Virus record (IMG/VR): IMGVR_UViG_3300034022_000282 | Span: 1-63,602 of that record | Source: a virus | Direction: 5' to 3' (one strand) | Length of the DNA stretch: 63,602 nt | Shown: one piece after another, positions 53,186 to 61,283 of the stretch | Layout of the letters: each line of letters begins with the position of its first letter | Numbering within the stretch: the stretch's first letter is position 1 | The notes under the pieces: generated by a model | The model's database searches: none | What the model was told of the DNA's origin: nothing | What the model saw: the letters and a program-made list of their open reading frames with translations, nothing else | Program-made: the position numbers and the translations under genes

Positions 53186-54144
53186 ATTAATTGTTTTGTT
53201 TCTTGAAATCCATATAAGTTCCGATAGTCACTTATGTCTTTGGCACCTAAATATCCTTTCTTTCTATTCCAGAGTTTATCTGTAAAAAAGAATGGTTTTA
53301 TGTTATGCAGCTTCCTCATTTTCCAAGCTAAATGTATTCCGGTATTATCGTAATCCATAAGAGTATATATATTCTTAAACCTAAGTTTTAAATCAATAAT
53401 AACTTCTTCCGAAAGTAATATACTCTCTGCTTGAGGTGCTACAGCACATATACCTTGTTCATATAATGTACCTACATCTTTAAAAGACTTAGTAATAACT
53501 AATAAATCACCTGATTCTGGTAACATGTCGTAACCTTGAACATCTAGTTTATTAGTATTACTTAAAAATCTCCATTCTCTATTCTTATAAAAGTACAGTT
53601 TCCACCTACCTTTGAAGTAATAACCAATGCAAGGATTATAATCACTATACGTATACAACATCACATCATTTATCCAATAATGTTTTATTGAAAACCATTT
53701 TGCTTTTTTACAAAATTCTCCTGTAATCCCATAACCTTTTAAATATTCTATATCTACTCTACTAAATGGTTGAATAGTTACTTTTATATCTTTAGGTTTA
53801 TGTTCTTCTTTAGGTCTAATAACAACATAGTTACTAATTGTATGATTATTAAAAAACAAATCATATACTGTATTTAATGCTTTGTAATAATTGCAATTTT
53901 CATTGTTCATTACTATATTAATACATGTATATGTTTGTTTCCAAGCTGGATCATGGAAATATAATATACCTCCATTCCAGTAAAACCAACAATCAGCTTT
54001 GGTATCGTTCCTTAATGGATTACAAAACTTCTTGTTGAGTTGACAAAACCCAAAATACTTGAGATAAACATCTTCTTGGTTTATCTTATCAAATAACCAG
54101 TCAAAGGTCATCTCAAGTGGTTTAATATTTGGGCTTCCGTACAT
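53170..54144 (-). CDS. DnaG-type primase (Toprim)
   Basis: A 324-residue primase-like protein. The N-terminal 100 residues contain cysteines and aromatic strands (FCNPLRNDTKADCWFYW, then ILYFHDP) that resemble the zinc/CHC2-like template-binding region. The Toprim domain spans about 205-310: LLVITKSFKDVGTL (214-227) for the first acidic motif, GICAVAP, then TLMDYDNTG with DxD at 264-266. It would synthesise RNA primers with the DnaB-like helicase encoded nearby. The protein is shorter than bacterial DnaG and lacks the helicase-binding C-terminal domain. Confidence 0.85.
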   Translation of the reverse strand: MYGSPNIKPLEMTFDWLFDKINQEDVYLKYFGFCQLNKKFCNPLRNDTKADCWFYWNGGILYFHDPAWKQTYTCINIVMNNENCNYYKALNTVYDLFFNNHTISNYVVIRPKEEHKPKDIKVTIQPFSRVDIEYLKGYGITGEFCKKAKWFSIKHYWINDVMLYTYSDYNPCIGYYFKGRWKLYFYKNREWRFLSNTNKLDVQGYDMLPESGDLLVITKSFKDVGTLYEQGICAVAPQAESILLSEEVIIDLKLRFKNIYTLMDYDNTGIHLAWKMRKLHNIKPFFFTDKLWNRKKGYLGAKDISDYRNLYGFQETKQLIEQLL

Positions 54145-54195
54145 AATTGTTTAGATTAAAATGGTAATTAAAAAGTGTTATTTCTTACTACCATT

Positions 54196-54729
54196 TTAGA
54201 AAGGAAGTTCGTCAGTTGCTGTTCCCATATCAAGAACAGTGCTATCAGTTGGATTAGCTGTAGGCTTAGTTGTTTTAGCTGCTTCACTAGATGATAATAC
54301 TAAACGAGTAGAATTACTCATAGCTCTAACACAACCATCATACTTAGGCATTTCTAAATAACCTTTGCTACCGTAAACTAATTTGATTTCCAATAAGGTA
54401 TCTTTTTGGTTTACAATATCAGCAAATTTATTAGCCATATCTTCATAAGAAGTAAATTGAGTTGGAAACGTATCTGTTCCTGTTACTTCCTTAACCCATC
54501 TACGTAGACGAACTAATTGGTTCTTCATTTTATCTTCTGTATCTTGTGCCCATTCTGTAACTGTAAGTTTCTGGCCAGTAGGACCTTCAATATCAATACA
54601 TAATACTGCATCACCACTATTGTCTTTTCTAGGGCTTCTAAATTGAGCACTAACAGTTACATTTTGGTTAATACCTGGGTTAAAGTTGTTACTTTCTCTT
54701 AATTCGATTTTTTCTGATGTTCCGTACAT
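54196..54729 (-). CDS. Single-stranded DNA-binding protein candidate
   Basis: A 177-residue protein with a beta-rich OB-fold-like body (about 20-145; VTVSAQFRSPR, AVLCIDIEGP, LVYGSKGYLEM) and a low-complexity Thr/Pro/Ser linker ending in DELPF. An acidic C-terminal tail with a terminal aromatic residue is the hallmark of SSB proteins and recruits replication partners. It lies between the primase and Sak4-like genes. Overall sequence is unlike bacterial Ssb, so the call rests on the tail, fold pattern and context. Confidence 0.7.
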   Translation of the reverse strand: MYGTSEKIELRESNNFNPGINQNVTVSAQFRSPRKDNSGDAVLCIDIEGPTGQKLTVTEWAQDTEDKMKNQLVRLRRWVKEVTGTDTFPTQFTSYEDMANKFADIVNQKDTLLEIKLVYGSKGYLEMPKYDGCVRAMSNSTRLVLSSSEAAKTTKPTANPTDSTVLDMGTATDELPF

Positions 54730-54753
54730 ATTCTTATTTATTTAAATTGTTTA

Positions 54754-55014
54754 TTAAAATCCTGTTTCAAATACTGTTTCTTCTATTTCTGGTGCTGGGC
54801 ACTCTTCAATTTCAACTACTATGTTTTCTACTGTATCTTCATCAACTAATACATACTTAGGAGCTTTCTTAATCTTAATAGTTAACTCTAAAGCTTTAGC
54901 CCAATCATTAATTACTGAAACTGGTACTCCGTACTTAGCTTTTAATTCAGTTCTAGTCAATTCTGCATTTACGTCTGCAATAAAATCTGTCTTGTTAATC
55001 TTTACTTGTGTCAT
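54754..55014 (-). CDS. Small HTH-like protein with acidic tail
   Basis: An 86-residue protein. Residues 10-45 (NAELTRTELKAKYGVPVSVI then NDWAKAL) look like a helix-turn-helix of the kind found in small Bacteroidota phage proteins. A basic strand (KIKKAPKYV) and an acidic C-terminal third ending FETGF follow. That tail, like DELPF in the neighbouring SSB candidate, could mediate contacts in the replisome. DNA binding is inferred. Confidence 0.58.
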   Translation of the reverse strand: MTQVKINKTDFIADVNAELTRTELKAKYGVPVSVINDWAKALELTIKIKKAPKYVLVDEDTVENIVVEIEECPAPEIEETVFETGF

Positions 55015-55018
55015 ATTT

Positions 55019-55699
55019 TTAGTTATTATATTCTTCTATTTTCTTAATTACAAATGATAAATCATTTTTTATTTCTAATGTATCAAACATTCCTCTTGGA
55101 GATTTACCTGTATTACTACCATCATTTTGGGTAATAAATACATAGTCTAACCCTTTCTCTAGTTTGATAACCTTGGTGTAAAGCACAATACTAAACATAC
55201 CTTCTATATTTAGGTATTGATCTACTAGCTTACCTACTGATTTTGCTTTAATAATCTTATTACCCAATGCATCAGTGTCTACTTCTGGGTGCATCATAAC
55301 AATAAAATTAATGTTTTCTCTAAGACCACAACCTTTAGTTATGATGTTAGAGTAATTAACACCTATATCAGTAAACTTCTGAAAACCTGTTTCTTTAGCA
55401 CGTTTGATATATTCAAATGCCATAATATAATTAGCATCGTCAATAATTACGTTTCTTATCTCAGGTCTTTTAGTGTCAATATAATCCAACACTTGTATAA
55501 TTTGTGCTGCATTATCTACATTAAACAAATTACCAGTAGGGTTCTCTTTATTCCATTCTTTGTATTTGCCTTTGTAACCTTTAAAAGGTAAAGCTTTTTT
55601 AGCTGGATTAATGATAGCAGTACTTTCACTGTCTAGTTCTGTCAATGAGGTACTCTTACCGGTACCTGATTGGCCAATAATTAATATTTCTTGTGCCAT
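55019..55699 (-). CDS. Sak4-like RecA-fold ATPase
   Basis: A 226-residue P-loop ATPase. Walker A is GQSGTGKST (9-17, Lys15), and Walker B is NVIIDDAN (83-90, Asp87/Asp88). IVMMHPEVD near residue 135 and VFITQNDGSNTGKSPRGMF near 190 are typical of phage AAA_24/Sak4 proteins. Sak4 proteins work with SSB in single-strand annealing recombination, and an SSB candidate lies two genes downstream. It follows the DnaB-like helicase without spacing. It is a single-domain enzyme with no membrane or signal segments. Confidence 0.8.
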   Translation of the reverse strand: MAQEILIIGQSGTGKSTSLTELDSESTAIINPAKKALPFKGYKGKYKEWNKENPTGNLFNVDNAAQIIQVLDYIDTKRPEIRNVIIDDANYIMAFEYIKRAKETGFQKFTDIGVNYSNIITKGCGLRENINFIVMMHPEVDTDALGNKIIKAKSVGKLVDQYLNIEGMFSIVLYTKVIKLEKGLDYVFITQNDGSNTGKSPRGMFDTLEIKNDLSFVIKKIEEYNN

Positions 55700-56785
55700 T
55701 TAATTTATATATTTATTATAATCTTGTTCCGTCATGTCAACTGCCGGTGGTAATTCCTCAAAGTAATTAGTTGCACCGTTAAAGTAGGTACCGATATAGA
55801 AATTAATTAAACCATTATTCCTATCCTTTAAGAACTTAATACTACGATATTTATTCTTTAACTTACTTATATCATAGCCTCTGTGTCTTTTAATACCATA
55901 TCTTTCTGGTGCAAATAATCCTAAGACTAAGTCAGCATCACGTTGGGTTTCTTTGTTATTAGCTAAACCATCTAGTGATGGCTCTAGCTTTTCTTCTATA
56001 GAAATACCCTGGTAATACTCTGCTTTTTCTTTAGATGCTTCTTGCTGTTGAATATTAATAGTTACACAACCATACTTTTTAGTAAAACCTTTTAAACAAA
56101 AGTGCTTACTAAACCTACCCATTGCTTCGTGAAGTGATTCACCTTTTTCTGGAGTAAGTAAACTAATATGGTCTGTAATTACAAATACCCACAGGTTTGG
56201 ATTAGTGTATACATATCTTTTGGATACCTTTTCTGCATGAGCTACATCAAACTCTTCATGTCCTACAGCAGGATTATTAAAGTAATCAGCTACATATTTG
56301 TAAATCCCATAAGGATTAAATATATAGTCTACTACTTCAATATAATTCTGCATGTCTTCAATTAACTCTTGGCAATCTTCTACTTTCTGCAGAACATCAT
56401 CTGTTAAATAGAATTCACCTAATGATTTTAATTGATTTGGAGATAAAGATATTTGATACTTTTCAAACAGTAAAGTAGATATGATACCTAACCAGAAACT
56501 TTCTGAGGTTTCTTCTAGAGCAAAATAGAATATCTTACTTTCTATTTCTGGTTTATTTTTAACAAACTCATAGACAGATGTTACTGATAGAAACTTTGCT
56601 AATTTTGTTTTACCGATACCTGATGAAGCAGTTATAATGCTGTAACTAGATTTAGTCCATCCTGGAAATAACTTAGATAATCTATTAAATGGAAACAATA
56701 CTGAGGTAATTTTACCCTCATCTTTTAGTTTCTTATTTAGTTTTAGTTTATCAACCAGTTCTTTAAACATCGTTTCCTGTGTCAT
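55700..56785 (-). CDS. Replicative DnaB-like helicase
   Basis: A 361-residue RecA-fold helicase of the DnaB/SF4 type lacking an N-terminal DnaB domain. Walker A is ASSGIGKTK (53-61, Lys59), the catalytic Glu is likely in YFALEETSE (87-95), and Walker B is FVITDHISLL (201-210, Asp205). INIQQQEAS is the DnaB motif-3-like strand, followed by a QRDADLVLGL element. It unwinds the fork and associates with the Toprim primase encoded downstream. It overlaps the upstream 200-residue gene by 23 bp. Confidence 0.9.
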   Translation of the reverse strand: MTQETMFKELVDKLKLNKKLKDEGKITSVLFPFNRLSKLFPGWTKSSYSIITASSGIGKTKLAKFLSVTSVYEFVKNKPEIESKIFYFALEETSESFWLGIISTLLFEKYQISLSPNQLKSLGEFYLTDDVLQKVEDCQELIEDMQNYIEVVDYIFNPYGIYKYVADYFNNPAVGHEEFDVAHAEKVSKRYVYTNPNLWVFVITDHISLLTPEKGESLHEAMGRFSKHFCLKGFTKKYGCVTINIQQQEASKEKAEYYQGISIEEKLEPSLDGLANNKETQRDADLVLGLFAPERYGIKRHRGYDISKLKNKYRSIKFLKDRNNGLINFYIGTYFNGATNYFEELPPAVDMTEQDYNKYIN

Positions 56786-57365
56786 AGCTTTCCTCCATCA
56801 TTTTCTTAATACTATCTATAGTACCTTTGGTTAGAAACTTACTAATATGGGTATTACACAAACCTTTCTCCTTGGCATATTCTAATATACCTTTCATTTC
56901 TTCGTGTTTATGTATGCTGTTTTTGATTAATTTGCAATAATCTACTGCAATTTTATCTAAATCCCCATTCTTTGTAAAATAAATACTACCGTTAACACTG
57001 ATAGTATCTGGGTAAATCTCTAGTATCTCATCTAGTGCAAAGTTACCATTTATAAACATTAAATCCGAGAACTTTTGTGTAAGTATCAGCTGATCAATGG
57101 AATAATTTACTACTCCATTTAGTTGCTTAGATTTGATACCAAACACATAATCCTTGGAAATTAAATCATCTATTTCATTCTCTGACCAACCGGTACCTTC
57201 ATTACTCCACTTGTATATATTACCTATACTTTTGAACTTTAGTTTTTTATTAATTTTAAACATTTGTTCAGTGTATAATAAATACAACAGTAAAAATTGA
57301 TTTGTTGACAATCTGTTTTTAGTTAAAAACTCTACATAAGCATCTGTGTCATCTAATATTCCCAT
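56763..57365 (-). CDS. Putative replication accessory protein
   Basis: A 200-residue protein. The N-terminal third (FLTKNRLSTNQFLLLYLLYT, residues 13-32, then a GTGWSENEIDDLISKDYVFG segment) resembles winged-helix modules of phage replication or helicase-loading proteins. The rest is helical. It overlaps and precedes the DnaB-like helicase, the usual place for a loader, but no ATPase motif is visible. The call is based on position and pattern. Confidence 0.52.
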   Translation of the reverse strand: MGILDDTDAYVEFLTKNRLSTNQFLLLYLLYTEQMFKINKKLKFKSIGNIYKWSNEGTGWSENEIDDLISKDYVFGIKSKQLNGVVNYSIDQLILTQKFSDLMFINGNFALDEILEIYPDTISVNGSIYFTKNGDLDKIAVDYCKLIKNSIHKHEEMKGILEYAKEKGLCNTHISKFLTKGTIDSIKKMMEESYDTGNDV

Positions 57366-57424
57366 ATCATTTTTATTTAGTAATCTGTAAAAACAGTTAC
57401 TGTAGAGTTTTTAACTGATTATAA

Positions 57425-57574
57425 TTAATCTTCTGGATCTTTGGACATTAACTGATAGTAAGCTTCAGATTGTCTTTCGTCTTCAAGTCTATCTATGTCA
57501 ATTTCTTCCTCTATAGCACAGCATTGCTGTACGTTACACCAAGTAGGATCTTGGCATTTGTTACAAATGTTCAT
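57425..57574 (-). CDS. 49-residue Cys-rich microprotein
   Basis: ATG 57,574 to TAA 57,425. The first 19 residues hold five cysteines, C-x2-C-x6-C-x4-CC, followed by an acidic helix. The Cys spacing suggests a zinc knuckle. It overlaps the upstream 57-residue gene by 14 bp, supporting expression. Function unknown. Confidence 0.62.
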   Translation of the reverse strand: MNICNKCQDPTWCNVQQCCAIEEEIDIDRLEDERQSEAYYQLMSKDPED

Positions 57575-57734
57575 AATCTTCTTCTATTTCTATTTGTTCT
57601 CTTTGATTATATTCAATAAATACTAAAGCATCAGCAATCATTTCATTACCATATTTTTCTATTAGAGGTTCTAAAGATTCTCCTTTCTTTATGGCTATTG
57701 CTACAATTGTTATTATATCATTTAAGGTTCCCAT
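57561..57734 (-). CDS. 57-residue hypothetical protein
   Basis: ATG 57,734 to TAA 57,561, beginning MGTLNDIITIVAIAIKKGES. An amphipathic first helix and acidic tail (QIEIEEDYEHL). It overlaps the genes on both sides by 13-14 bp, which strongly supports coding status. Not recognised. Confidence 0.6.
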   Translation of the reverse strand: MGTLNDIITIVAIAIKKGESLEPLIEKYGNEMIADALVFIEYNQREQIEIEEDYEHL

Positions 57735-58147
57735 TGTATAGTATGATTTTTAATATATTCTTGTAATCTGGTATAGATTTCTAACTCTTTACCAAAAAAC
57801 TCAGTATAACTTTTAAAATGTAATGCTGTTGAATGGTCTTTGATAATATTAAATAGTTTCTTGTACACATTCTTAGAATTAAATTCTTCTATGTCTACAG
57901 TTAGAACTGCTTTAACTAAATAACCTCTAGTTCTAGGTATTTTGTTACTACCACCTCTTTTATTCTTACCAAAATCAGTACGTAATTGGAATTTAGTAGT
58001 ATCAGTTAATATACATAGATAATCAAGTACATCATCTAAAGTTTTTACATTTGCTTTTAACTCTATTAAATACTCGTCATATTCTGCTGATAAGTCTATT
58101 TGTTTATTGTCAAGTAACCACTTATTCCATTCTTGTATCTCTATCAT
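57722..58147 (-). CDS. DnaA domain IV-like DNA-binding protein
   Basis: A 141-residue helical protein. Residues 70-115 fit the DnaA C-terminal DNA-binding domain: TRGYLVKAVL, then SKNVYKKLFNIIKDHSTALHF, where KDHSTALH (103-110) corresponds to the DnaA signature RDHTTVLHA. No AAA domain is present. It could bind a phage origin or an operator. The gene is in the early operon just upstream of the helicase-linked genes. The family link rests on this signature only. Confidence 0.62.
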   Translation of the reverse strand: MIEIQEWNKWLLDNKQIDLSAEYDEYLIELKANVKTLDDVLDYLCILTDTTKFQLRTDFGKNKRGGSNKIPRTRGYLVKAVLTVDIEEFNSKNVYKKLFNIIKDHSTALHFKSYTEFFGKELEIYTRLQEYIKNHTIQWEP

Positions 58148-58464
58148 TTTTGTTTTACTATTTCAATTAATTTAATTAGACAAGTAAGTTCTGCTTCTTC
58201 GTAGGTTTTAAAACCATAAAACCAATAAGGTAACATATCTTCTGTTTCAATAACAAACCTATCTTTTAAGACTGCATTATCTAACCCGTGCTTCTCTCTA
58301 AACCATCTAAAGGCTTGTGAGAATAATATTGCTTTACTTTCTGTTGTATAAGGCTTTAATGGTAAGACTTGCCCACTTACACTATATGTTCCTAAACCTT
58401 CTTCATCAAACCCTAATTCTTTTAAAGCTAATGCTTGTTCGTAAGGTATAAATTCTTTGTTCAT
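58144..58464 (-). CDS. Conserved small protein of Bacteroidota phages
   Basis: A 106-residue protein beginning MNKEFIPYEQALALKELGFD and containing LFSQAFRWFREKHGL and FKTYEEAELTCLIKLIEIV. This three-motif layout is widespread in phages and prophages of Bacteroidota but has no established function as far as I know. It overlaps the neighbouring genes by 4 bp on each side. No catalytic residues are evident. Confidence 0.65.
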   Translation of the reverse strand: MNKEFIPYEQALALKELGFDEEGLGTYSVSGQVLPLKPYTTESKAILFSQAFRWFREKHGLDNAVLKDRFVIETEDMLPYWFYGFKTYEEAELTCLIKLIEIVKQK

Positions 58465-59708
58465 ATTAATTTGTGTTTATCGGCATCAATTATTTGATAC
58501 ACTTGGTTTATTGAATTAAGCCATAATACATTCTTTTGACCTTTAAGTGATGATTGTAACCATCTTTCATCTTGTGTTTCTGGTACATATAGCTCAATAA
58601 AATAAGCTGTTTTACCTTCAACCTTCCTAAGTATCCTACCTAATGTTTGAGTGGCTCTTAAAGCTTTAGAAGTACGTGACCAAGTAATACCTAGTTGTAG
58701 ATTTGGTAAATCAAAACCTGCTTCCAAACCTTTAGCTGATGATATATAATCTACTTTAGTTCTACCATCTCTAAGTCTTTTAAGATTTTCTTTTAAAGTT
58801 TTAGCCGTAATCTTAGAATGGTATTCTACACATTTGTCACCTAATGCTACATTAATTTTATCAGCACCAGCAATAGATTGACCAAACAATATAGTTTGCA
58901 TACCTAAGACATTAGTAATTTCAATAGCAGCATTTATCTTAGAATCAATATGATACAGAAATTCTTTTCTTAATCTCATATTACGATTCCAATTAAACAC
59001 TGATGCATCTACTCTTTGTAATGTCCAACCAAGTTTAGTAGCTAATTCTTGTCTAGCATCTTTATTAATTATACATTTCATAGCAAATTCAAAGTCAAAA
59101 TTAAATGTAGCAAAGTGTTTATTAAACTCTTTGTGCATCTTATCATACTTTTCTTTATCATCATCATCTAATTCAATAGGTACACATAATACTTTGTATG
59201 GACTTAACCAACCATTTTTAACTGCATCATCAGCTGTTAAAGTACTAATACACTTAACATTACGTTTATGTAAAAACTCTTTATGCTCTTTTTCAAGAGT
59301 AGCAGATAGACACAATATCCAATTAAACTTAGTTTTATCTATTACGGTATTAAAATGTTTACTCTTGGCACCAGTAGCTGTATGTACCTCATCAATAATT
59401 AGTAAAGCACAATCATGTGTTTCTTTAACATAAGTATTAATTACAAATACATTTACATTTTTAAGACCATGTAGTTTTATATGGCCTTTTTTATCATCAG
59501 TCCAAGCTTCTTGTAATACTGTAGTAGGTACAACAACGTTTATTTCTTTGTCAGGATGTCTTTCATTTGCTAATTTAATTGCTAAACAAGCTAAATAACT
59601 TTTACCTGAACCAGTACACCACTCAAAATAACCTCTAGCTCCTGCTTTAATCCATTTCTCAATACCGTCTTTTTGGTATAATGTTCTATCACTTGTTTGG
59701 CTAATCAT
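58461..59708 (-). CDS. SF2 DEAD-like helicase
   Basis: A 415-residue superfamily 2 helicase. Motif I is CTGSGKS (31-37), motif II DEVH (106-109), motif III SAT (135-137) and motif VI QTLGRILR (354-361). GLEAGFDLPNL is the motif V region. Two RecA domains are complete, with no extra nuclease domain. It may act in replication restart, recombination or branch migration along with the RusA-like resolvase. The first two residues follow an A-rich leader. Confidence 0.92.
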   Translation of the reverse strand: MISQTSDRTLYQKDGIEKWIKAGARGYFEWCTGSGKSYLACLAIKLANERHPDKEINVVVPTTVLQEAWTDDKKGHIKLHGLKNVNVFVINTYVKETHDCALLIIDEVHTATGAKSKHFNTVIDKTKFNWILCLSATLEKEHKEFLHKRNVKCISTLTADDAVKNGWLSPYKVLCVPIELDDDDKEKYDKMHKEFNKHFATFNFDFEFAMKCIINKDARQELATKLGWTLQRVDASVFNWNRNMRLRKEFLYHIDSKINAAIEITNVLGMQTILFGQSIAGADKINVALGDKCVEYHSKITAKTLKENLKRLRDGRTKVDYISSAKGLEAGFDLPNLQLGITWSRTSKALRATQTLGRILRKVEGKTAYFIELYVPETQDERWLQSSLKGQKNVLWLNSINQVYQIIDADKHKLI

Positions 59709-59710
59709 AA

Positions 59711-59830
59711 TTAAGGGGTTTTAAAATAATCTTTTATTTCTATGTAACATATAAAAAATAGTTGAAGAACTACTACTGTAGATACAATTGAAAGTAAAAT
59801 CAATAAATAAGCTAATAAATATTCTATCAT
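59711..59830 (-). CDS. 39-residue single-span membrane protein
   Basis: ATG 59,830 to TAA 59,711. Nearly the whole length is hydrophobic (MIEYLLAYLLILLSIVSTVV), with a short charged tail IKDYFKTP. It lies 2 nt upstream of the SF2 helicase gene and just behind the DUF3307-like membrane gene. Early membrane role unknown. Confidence 0.55.
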   Translation of the reverse strand: MIEYLLAYLLILLSIVSTVVVLQLFFICYIEIKDYFKTP

Positions 59831-59842
59831 AATTAAAAATTT

Positions 59843-60208
59843 TTATGCATTTTTTAAATAATAATAAGTTAAAAATAATTGTATATAATGTAATACTTGA
59901 TCAAATCCTACTGATACAAAAAAGTTATGTACTTTACCTTGTTCCCACAATTTAGTATTTAATCTACTTGTAAAATAATCTGTAATTGTATGAGTTATAA
60001 ATGTTATTAATATAAAAATTCCTGCTTTTGGAGGATTTTCTCCTAATAAAATACCCATTGGTATAATCCAACAAAAACTATATATTATAGTATGTTCTAA
60101 TAAATCATTCCAGTTTTTACTTTTACCTTTTGCTTGTTTGTCTGTTTGTAGTACAAAGTCGGCTATCCAATGTATCAAAATGATACTAAATATTTCTATT
60201 AAATTCAT
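59843..60208 (-). CDS. DUF3307-like integral membrane protein
   Basis: A 121-residue protein with four hydrophobic segments. Conserved polar residues lie within the helices: IHWIADFVLQ (His13, Asp17), LLEHTIIY, ITHTITDYF and DQVLHYIQLF. This His/Asp arrangement is characteristic of DUF3307 membrane proteins found in bacteria and phages; their activity is unknown. Expressed with early genes, it may alter the host membrane. Confidence 0.7.
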   Translation of the reverse strand: MNLIEIFSIILIHWIADFVLQTDKQAKGKSKNWNDLLEHTIIYSFCWIIPMGILLGENPPKAGIFILITFITHTITDYFTSRLNTKLWEQGKVHNFFVSVGFDQVLHYIQLFLTYYYLKNA

Positions 60209-60210
60209 AA

Positions 60211-60741
60211 TTAAAAGTTTTTATGCATTTTACTAGCTACAACACCTTCTTGATTCATATACTTAGAACCTTCTTTCTTGTCGTAACCTGTTTCTATTTC
60301 TGTAGTTTCATAAAATGCTATTTGACATATTTTCATATTAGGATATATGACTATTGGTTGAGTAGCAACTAATTCTAATACTAAACTACCTTCAAAACCA
60401 CTGTCAATCCATCCAGCTGTAACGTGTACAAACAGTCCTAATCTACCTAATGAAGATTTACCTTCTACTTTAGCACATAAATTACCTTTAACACCTATTT
60501 TCTCATTACAAGCATATAAATATACTATTCCTGGTCTAAGTGTAAATCCTCTTTCATGTATAACAAATTCATAAGTTGGATTATCTTTTTTAACATCTAG
60601 GGTGTTACAATCATATACTTTACCTATTTTATTTAATGTTAGATCAACACTATTAGGGTTTAAGTATTTCTCATTAAATGGGCTAATAATAATATTACCA
60701 TTTGTTATTTTTTCTTTTATTTTTTTATCTCCTAGTATCAT
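60211..60741 (-). CDS. dcd: dCTP deaminase (dUTPase superfamily)
   Basis: A 176-residue enzyme of the trimeric dCTP deaminase family. VEGKSSLGRLGL (92-103) is the substrate-binding motif with SS and Arg100. VHVTAGWID (105-113) and SLVLELV (119-125, Glu123 as the expected catalytic Glu) match the deaminase core. It converts dCTP to dUTP, feeding dTTP synthesis for A+T-rich phage DNA. Lys95 stands where E. coli Dcd has Arg110. Bifunctional deaminase/dUTPase activity is possible and cannot be excluded. Confidence 0.88.
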   Translation of the reverse strand: MILGDKKIKEKITNGNIIISPFNEKYLNPNSVDLTLNKIGKVYDCNTLDVKKDNPTYEFVIHERGFTLRPGIVYLYACNEKIGVKGNLCAKVEGKSSLGRLGLFVHVTAGWIDSGFEGSLVLELVATQPIVIYPNMKICQIAFYETTEIETGYDKKEGSKYMNQEGVVASKMHKNF

Positions 60742-60933
60742 TTATTCTGGTTTAATTGGAATCATCCAATGTGAAATTTCTTTAATTGTAAAATATCTAT
60801 TTATTCTATCATCTGCAAAAGAAAAATTACCGTTTAAAAAATAACTTTCAAACCAGGTATTATCATATTTTGACCAAACAAGAACAATTTCTTTGTTTTT
60901 AGGTAATTTATCTTTGATATTTATCCAATTCAT
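60742..60933 (-). CDS. DUF551-like small protein
   Basis: A 63-residue protein with the DUF551 layout: N-terminal WINIKDKLPKN, a central strand (EIVLVWS) and C-terminal ISHWMIPIKPE. The family is common in phages and has no known activity. It abuts the dcd gene without spacing. Confidence 0.72.
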   Translation of the reverse strand: MNWINIKDKLPKNKEIVLVWSKYDNTWFESYFLNGNFSFADDRINRYFTIKEISHWMIPIKPE

Positions 60934-60942
60934 AGTTTTAAA

Positions 60943-60974
60943 ATAAAACCCTATCTAAATTAATAGATAGGGTT
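60943..60974 (-). terminator. Minus-strand intrinsic terminator
   Basis: An 11-bp perfect stem (60,947-60,957 with 60,964-60,974) and 6-nt loop, followed on the minus strand by TTTTATTTT. It lies between the 98-residue coiled-coil gene and the DUF551-like gene and could attenuate the early transcript. Confidence 0.85.
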
Positions 60975-60982
60975 ATAAATAA

Positions 60983-61279
60983 TTAAAGTAATTCTTGCTT
61001 TTCTTCAGCTAATGCTACTTGTGCATTGATCAAATCATTGATATACCCACGTATTTCAATTAATTCGTTAATGTAATCTCTTAAATTCTCTTCACGTTTA
61101 GCTGCATTTACTAATGCTTCTCTAGCATTGTTTAATGCTGCTTCTTTGTCCATTAGTTGCTCTTCAATTGAATCTTTAGCTGATTCAAATGCACGTACTA
61201 CTCTTTTTTCTACGAATGGTTTCTTAATTGCATCCATTCCTTTTTCGATAATCTGGCTTAATAAACTTGTTTTTGACAT
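60983..61279 (-). CDS. Small coiled-coil protein
   Basis: A 98-residue helical protein with heptad repeats from about residue 30 to the end (EEQLMDKEAALNNAREALVN). It is acidic with a basic N-terminus and has no Cys. It lies immediately upstream of a terminator. It may oligomerise; no function is known. Confidence 0.55.
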   Translation of the reverse strand: MSKTSLLSQIIEKGMDAIKKPFVEKRVVRAFESAKDSIEEQLMDKEAALNNAREALVNAAKREENLRDYINELIEIRGYINDLINAQVALAEEKQELL

Positions 61280-61283
61280 AATA

